From Methylocystis sp. ATCC 49242 (GTDB taxonomy: Bacteria; Pseudomonadota; Alphaproteobacteria; Rhizobiales; Beijerinckiaceae), in NCBI RefSeq assembly GCF_000188155.2, contig NZ_KE124774.1, forward strand, positions 1,556,356 through 1,620,355: 64,000 nucleotides of DNA, read 5' to 3'. Shown piece by piece: positions 60,000 through 64,000 of this stretch. A program made the position numbers and the translations under genes. How positions within the stretch are numbered: position 1 is the first letter of the stretch; each line of letters begins with the position of its first letter. The notes beneath the pieces are model-generated. The model was given only the letters and a program-made list of their open reading frames with translations. It was not told the origin of the DNA and did no database searches.

Positions 60000-60885
60000 T
60001 CATGTGGCGGCGATCCTTTGCCAGAAGACCAGCCGCTTGACGTTATAGACGAGGATGGCCATCCCGATTTTCAACCTGGCGCGGGCGATGCCGATCGTTC
60101 GGATGAAGAGGGCCATCCTGTCCTTCTGCTCGGCGAGGACATGCTCGACGCGCGAGCGAACGGTCGATTTCAAAGCGTTCGCCCGACGGACCGCGTTGGG
60201 CATCGGTCGTCCCTTCGGCTTCTTGCGATGAATGCGGCTGACGAAGCCGTTCTTCGCCATGAAGGCTTCGTTGGCCGCCGAGCGATAGGCTGTGTCCGCC
60301 CATACGGACGCTGCGGTGTTTATCTTGTCGAGCAGGCCTTCGCGTAGCCGCGCGCCTTCGTAGGCGGCGGCGTCGGTCGCCGTCCATGTGCGGATGAAGC
60401 CGAAGCCCCGATCAATAGAGATATGGTTCTGATAACCGAAGGTCGGGATGGCGATGTCGACCGGCGGCTTCGTTCCGTCCGGCCGCTCCTTGCCCTTGCT
60501 GAACTTCATGGTCCGGCGCGCGTCGCGATCTTTCTGCCGCAATTTCGCGGAGTTTTCCGCCCAGCCGTCCGGACTGCGGCCCTCCTTGATCGCCTTCTTT
60601 TCGTCCTCGGTGTTGCGCTGCTTCGGCGCGGCGACCAGCGTCGCGTCGACGATCTGGCCCGTCATGGCGATATACCCCGAGGCCCGCAACGCCGCATCGA
60701 AACACGCGAACAGCCCCTCGATCGCGCCCGCCCTTCGCGCCGTCGGAATAGCCGAGCGTCGCGACGAGGTCGGCGCGAAACATCTCGAAATCGACCGCCG
60801 CCGAGAACGCTTCGAGGTCATCCCCGAACCCGCTCAGCCGCTTCAGCCCCTCGTCGACGTCGAAAAAGCCAGGCTGCCCCCGCAT
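60000..60885 (-). pseudogene. IS5-type transposase with internal deletion
   Basis: The N-terminal part from ATG 60885 (MRGQPGFFDVDEGLKRLSGF, then VATLGYSDGAKGGR) and the C-terminal part (AGAIEGLFACFDAAL, VDATLVAAPKQRN, DTAYRSAANE, VEHVLAEQKDRM) lie in different frames and meet near 60735. The expected conserved segment of about 60 residues between them is missing, so an internal deletion with a frame change has inactivated it. The element ends could not be fixed. Confidence 0.8.
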
Positions 60886-60984
60886 CGATCCGCCTCCAAT
60901 CCTCTCTCCCAGAGAATCAGAAACACGCCGATTTGGCGAGGTTCTTAGAAGCGTCCAGGTTTGGCGAGCGCGGCCACGTGGCTT

Positions 60985-61054
60985 TGCCTGCCGCAACTCC
61001 CAGCTGACTGGAATGGGGCTGAAAGTTGGAGCATGCTTCGTCTCATGGCGTGTC
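60985..61054 (+). mobile_element. Left-end relic of the rve-type IS
   Basis: About 70 bases resemble the left end of the full copies: TGCCTGCCGCAACTC against TGCCTACCGCAAATTC, then GACTGGAATGGGGCTGAAAG and the transposase start ATGCTTCGTCTCATG. After that the similarity stops. Its orientation is plus, opposite to the right-end relic at 59803, so the two come from different insertions. Confidence 0.75.
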
Positions 61055-61189
61055 AACGGCGGCGCAAATGCCGGCCGTCATGTTGGCAAATAACCAGCAC
61101 AACCTTGCGAGATCGCCGTCGTCAAAAGGCGCCGATCGGGTCCCTTGATGACGGTCGCGAAATTCTTTTTTCGTGGGGCTGCGCTGGGA

Positions 61190-61325
61190 TGATTTCTCCG
61201 GTCGCGGGATCGACGACCGGCTCGTCTGACTTCGCCGGATCTTTGCGGCGGCGCGCTTCCGATCGCCGGAGCCGATATGTCTCGCCGTTCATTTCCAGAA
61301 TAAGGACATGATGCGCGAGGGGAGA
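61190..61325 (-). pseudogene. Possible IstB (IS21) C-terminal remnant
   Basis: On the minus strand the reading LAHHVLILEMNGETYRLRRS followed by a charged tail resembles the C-terminus of IS21 IstB ATPases. Nothing of the ATPase core remains. Identification rests on this short motif and is tentative. Confidence 0.35.
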
Positions 61326-61388
61326 GCAGCGCGCCGGAAAAGTCAGGAGCGGACGGTCGCCGCGTCGGTTCCCCAGATGAAATGCGCC

Positions 61389-61740
61389 TCAGGGCTGCAT
61401 GATGACTGTCGCGCCGACGCTCACGCGGTCGAAGAGATCCGCGACGTCTTCGTTCCGCATGCGGATGCAGCCATAAGAGGCGGCCGTTCCGATCGAGGCG
61501 CGCATCTTGTTCGTCGTGCCGTGGATGGCGACCTCGCCGCGAATGAGCAACATGGCGCGCGTCCCCATCGGGTTATTCGGCGCGCCGACCGGAAATCAGG
61601 GCCGCCCCGCGAGGCCGGCGTGCTCCGGAAAAGACGAATTGGGGCGTCGCCAGTCTCGCCGGAGACGACCGGCGGCAAGTCGCGCAGCCTGTCGTCTTTC
61701 CAGCCCCCGCGCAGCACCATGACCACAGCGCGACGATGTC
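61389..61740 (-). pseudogene. L,D-transpeptidase (YkuD) remnant
   Basis: The end of the reading frame gives VGAPNNPMGTRAMLLIRG, AIHGTTNKMRASIGTAAS and YGCIRMRNEDVADLFDRVSV, with the catalytic His and the SxGCxR Cys motif of YkuD L,D-transpeptidases, which cross-link peptidoglycan. Upstream, the family-like segment DWRRPNSSFPEHAGLAGRP is in another phase relative to LPPVVSGE, and an in-frame TGA sits just before FPVGAPNN. The N-terminal half is absent. Confidence 0.8.
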
Positions 61741-61742
61741 GT

Positions 61743-62215
61743 TCAATTGGTCCCCTGCCCCTGAAAATGCGCGATCTTCGCATTGAGATAGGCCTGCTGA
61801 TCGTTCAGAAACTCGAACTGGCTGAAACTGTCGGAGCGCACTTCATCCCGGATAATGCCGAGGTTTTGGCGGGCGGTGTCCTCGGTGCGGAAGCCACCCG
61901 AAGGCGAAAACGTGACATTGGTCAGTCGCGCTGCAATGGCGACGCCGACCTGCGCGGCCGCGGCGTACATATTCGCTTCGGCGCCACGGACGTCCGGACG
62001 CTGACGCACGACTTTCGAAGCCGCGTGAGCGGGAGGCCGCCGGGCAAATTGAGCGACGTCACCCAGAAGGTCTCGGGGAACTCGTCGGCCGCTTAGCGCC
62101 GAGCTTGTCCGAGGTGAAGCTCTCAACCGCCGGTGGATTTGAAATTTGGCCCCACCGCGCAGCCCGTCACCGATAGCGCCGCAAGGACGACGAGCGACCT
62201 CCTGCTCAGGTCCCG
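61743..62215 (-). pseudogene. Outer-membrane efflux lipoprotein (NodT/OprM type) remnant
   Basis: Two pieces remain. The N-terminal piece (62123-62215) has a lipoprotein signal RRSLVVLAALSVTGCAVGPN with the lipobox Cys. The C-terminal piece (61743-62018) has VVRQRPDVRGAEANMYAAAA and DSFSQFEFLNDQQAYLNAK, typical of RND-system outer-membrane factors. Most of the coding region between them is deleted and the phases differ. No pump or adaptor genes remain nearby. Confidence 0.75.
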
Positions 62216-62356
62216 GAATATGCGGCAAACACGCAGCGCTTCAGGCGACTGTTTCTTAACGGATAGCTTCGCCGCCGTAACGCGCTTTTCAATGAATTGA
62301 TTGAGTCCTGTATCCTCGCGCTTCGTTACAAAACGACATGGAGCGTCGCATTTCAT

Positions 62357-62737
62357 TCAGGAGATCCATAAATCGTCCGGATTTCCGATGCCGTCCCATT
62401 GGGAATCCGCAGGGCTCAGGCGCTGGCATTCGTTTTCCGGGTCACGCGCGGCGACCTCCTGCAGAACGTCGCGCATGAGTTTCGTGCCGCCAAGTGAAAA
62501 CAATGCTTCGCCGATTCCCCGGAGAGTGAAGAGAAGGGACCCTTCGAAAGGGTCTCTCGCGATCCGCGAAAAGAGCGCTGCGCGCTTCTGCAAAGCCGTT
62601 TGCGGCGCGGGCGCAAGCAGAATGAGGTCCGTCGAGCGCGGTCGAGAGAGCCGGTATTCGACAAGCTCCGTCAATACGGCGTCGAGCGCAGTCGCCAGTT
62701 CCTGCTCTGTCACGTCAACGGTTTCGCGTTCGGACAT
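62357..62737 (-). CDS. Hypothetical protein
   Basis: A 126-residue, mostly helical, acidic protein. ATG at 62737 has GGGGAG upstream; the frame is open to 62929 but that part looks non-coding. No signal peptide or membrane segment. Motifs such as TALDAVLTELVEYRLSRPRS and LRGIGEALFSLGGTKLMRDV do not match a family I know. It is one of the few intact-looking genes in this decayed stretch. Confidence 0.6.
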   Translation of the reverse strand: MSERETVDVTEQELATALDAVLTELVEYRLSRPRSTDLILLAPAPQTALQKRAALFSRIARDPFEGSLLFTLRGIGEALFSLGGTKLMRDVLQEVAARDPENECQRLSPADSQWDGIGNPDDLWIS

Positions 62738-63105
62738 CCATCGCTCCCCGGCTTTTTGCTGAAAACCGCAATGCTCGCGCCCGGCGAAAATTTGCCCAAT
62801 ATCGCCAGAGCGCGCTTTGATTTCCTCATTTGTAGCGCGATTTATCGCTCCCGCCATAGTCGCCGCCTCATGCGCTGGCGCCGGCCGTCCGCGATCGAAT
62901 ATCGCCGTCCTCCACACTTTCGGTTTCAAGGCCGCCGGGATCGCTACTCATTAGCAGCGGCTGAGTTAATCCCGACCCCTGTCACGTTTGGGATATTCTG
63001 CCTATGATGGCTGACCGGGAGCGCTGCGAGTATTGTTCGAGCGGCGAGAACGTCGCTTGATACTGTGTTCGGATCGATGTTCAGCGTTCGCGATGAGGAT
63101 GACGG
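62738..63105. other. Intergenic region, no gene recognised
   Basis: About 370 bases between divergent genes. Short frames cross it in both directions without recognisable products. It should carry the promoters of the hypothetical gene and the primase gene. Confidence 0.3.
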
Positions 63106-63903
63106 ATGGTCCATTCAGAAGGATCGGCGCATCGCGTGAAGGTCGCCAGGAGTTACCTGGCGCGCGGATGGTCCGTGTTGCCTTTGCGTCCGCGCGAGAA
63201 GCGACCGCTGGCCGCCTGGCGAAAACTGCAACGCGAACGCCCCACCGAGGACGATCTTGTCGACTGGTTTGAGCGATGGCCGGACGCCAATATTGGAATC
63301 GTCACCGGCGAAGTCTCAAATCTTATTGTGCTCGACGTTGATCCCAAGCATGGCGGCGACATTGCGCTGAAACAGCTGGAGCGTCGCTATCGCCCGCTTC
63401 CCCCGACTGTTGAAGCCGTGACAGGGGGCGGCGGCCGTCACTTTTACTTTACGCATCCCGGCTTTTTGACGCGCAATCGCGCCGGCCTCGCGCAAGGCGT
63501 GGATTTGCGTGGGGACGGCGGATATATCGTCGCTCCACCGTCCGTCCATCCCAGCGGAAGGCCCTATCAATGGGCCAGCGGACATGGCCCCGACGAGATA
63601 GCGCTGGCGCCGCTTCCACGATGGCTGTTGACGACGATTCACGGCGCGCGCGCCGGCAGGTCGCTCAACGACTGGCGCCAACTGGTGCAGGAGGGCGTCG
63701 CGGAGGGACAGCGCAATTCGTCGATCGCGTCGCTCACCGGCCATCTGCTATGGCACAACGTTAACCCCGGCGTCGCTCTCGAACTGTTGCTCGCATGGAA
63801 CAAGGCGCGGTGTCGTCCTCCATTGGACGACGCCGAGGTCGCCAACGTCGTCGCGAGCATTACGCGTTTGCACGAAGTTGAAAACGAGCAAGATCAAGAA
63901 TAG
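63106..63903 (+). CDS. Bifunctional DNA primase/polymerase (PrimPol) domain protein
   Basis: A 265-residue protein with an N-terminal PrimPol domain of the archaeo-eukaryotic primase superfamily and a short C-terminal PriCT-1-like domain. The start of the domain reads YLARGWSVLPLRPREKRPL; the metal-binding acidic motif is NLIVLDVDPKHGGD near residue 75; TGGGGRHFYF and the DLRGDGGYIVAPPSVHPSG block follow. The end segment EGQRNSSIASLTGHLLWHNV is PriCT-1-like. Such proteins prime replication of phages, plasmids and integrative elements. No helicase domain is attached; a downstream frame may supply one outside the window. Confidence 0.88.
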   Translation: MVHSEGSAHRVKVARSYLARGWSVLPLRPREKRPLAAWRKLQRERPTEDDLVDWFERWPDANIGIVTGEVSNLIVLDVDPKHGGDIALKQLERRYRPLPPTVEAVTGGGGRHFYFTHPGFLTRNRAGLAQGVDLRGDGGYIVAPPSVHPSGRPYQWASGHGPDEIALAPLPRWLLTTIHGARAGRSLNDWRQLVQEGVAEGQRNSSIASLTGHLLWHNVNPGVALELLLAWNKARCRPPLDDAEVANVVASITRLHEVENEQDQE

Positions 63904-63908
63904 ACTCT

Positions 63909-64000
63909 TTGCGCGAAATTCCTTCGGCCCAGCCATCCCCCGTGTCGATCAATTCGGTCCAAACCGATCTTCACACCGGCATCGACGTCGGTCCAGAAGA
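63909..64000 (+). CDS. Start of an unidentified gene, cut by window end
   Basis: A frame open to the window end can start at TTG 63909 or GTG 63942, just after the primase gene. Only about 30 residues are visible and they are not diagnostic. In comparable elements a helicase or DUF3987-type gene follows the primase; that is an expectation, not an observation. Confidence 0.3.
   Translation, partial: MREIPSAQPSPVSINSVQTDLHTGIDVGPE

Overview
This window is chromosomal DNA of an alphaproteobacterium, most likely a Hyphomicrobiales member of the Methylocystis/Methylosinus kind. The evidence is the uniformly high GC, the gene order hisB-DUF2628-hisH-hisA-hisF-hisE-coaA followed by hslV-hslU, the neighbouring divK and pleD genes, and the alphaproteobacterial families DUF2794, DUF4167 and DUF3572. 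The genus guess rests on general gene content and on one possible PmoD-like protein, so it is an inference.

Bases 1-29958 are ordinary, tightly packed core genome. They hold the 3' end of ppdK, a cyclic-nucleotide-binding membrane protein, a YjbQ protein, a SleB-type hydrolase, pabB/pabC, a YmdB-type phosphoesterase, a peroxiredoxin, lpdA, rpmI/rplT, a glycine-amidinotransferase-like gene convergent with a Gdx/SugE guanidinium-exporter-like gene and next to a pirin, a hybrid histidine kinase, comM, a lytic transglycosylase, a membrane-anchored periplasmic protein, a Bax-inhibitor-1 family protein, htpG, prmC, a DUF4167 protein, a MOSC protein and clpB. An IS630-family element with TA flanks follows at 29987-31032.

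Bases 31114-47183 are again core: coaA and the his genes in an overlapping minus-strand operon, hslVU, trpS, the glycolate oxidase genes glcDEF with a divergent glcG, divK-pleD, and a tRNA-Ala(GGC).

From the tRNA to the window end the DNA is an accessory region in decay. A 1,294-bp direct repeat (47178-48471 and 55234-56527) begins at the tRNA CCA end and encloses about 8 kb carrying phage-type genes (ParB-domain/DNA methylase, DUF5681, large terminase), both enzyme genes broken. One rve-type IS is present in three full-length copies, all with a disabled transposase, plus two end relics. Further on are an intact YheT-type hydrolase, an IS5 element splitting a lytic transglycosylase gene, a deleted IS5-type transposase, relics of an L,D-transpeptidase, an outer-membrane efflux lipoprotein and possibly IstB, and an intact PrimPol-type primase at the right edge. 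I saw no CRISPR array, rRNA operon, integrase or complete defence system. The observations most worth following are the amidinotransferase/Gdx neighbourhood, the two-Cys plus Met-x-Met periplasmic protein, and the mosaic repeats bounding the phage-gene segment.
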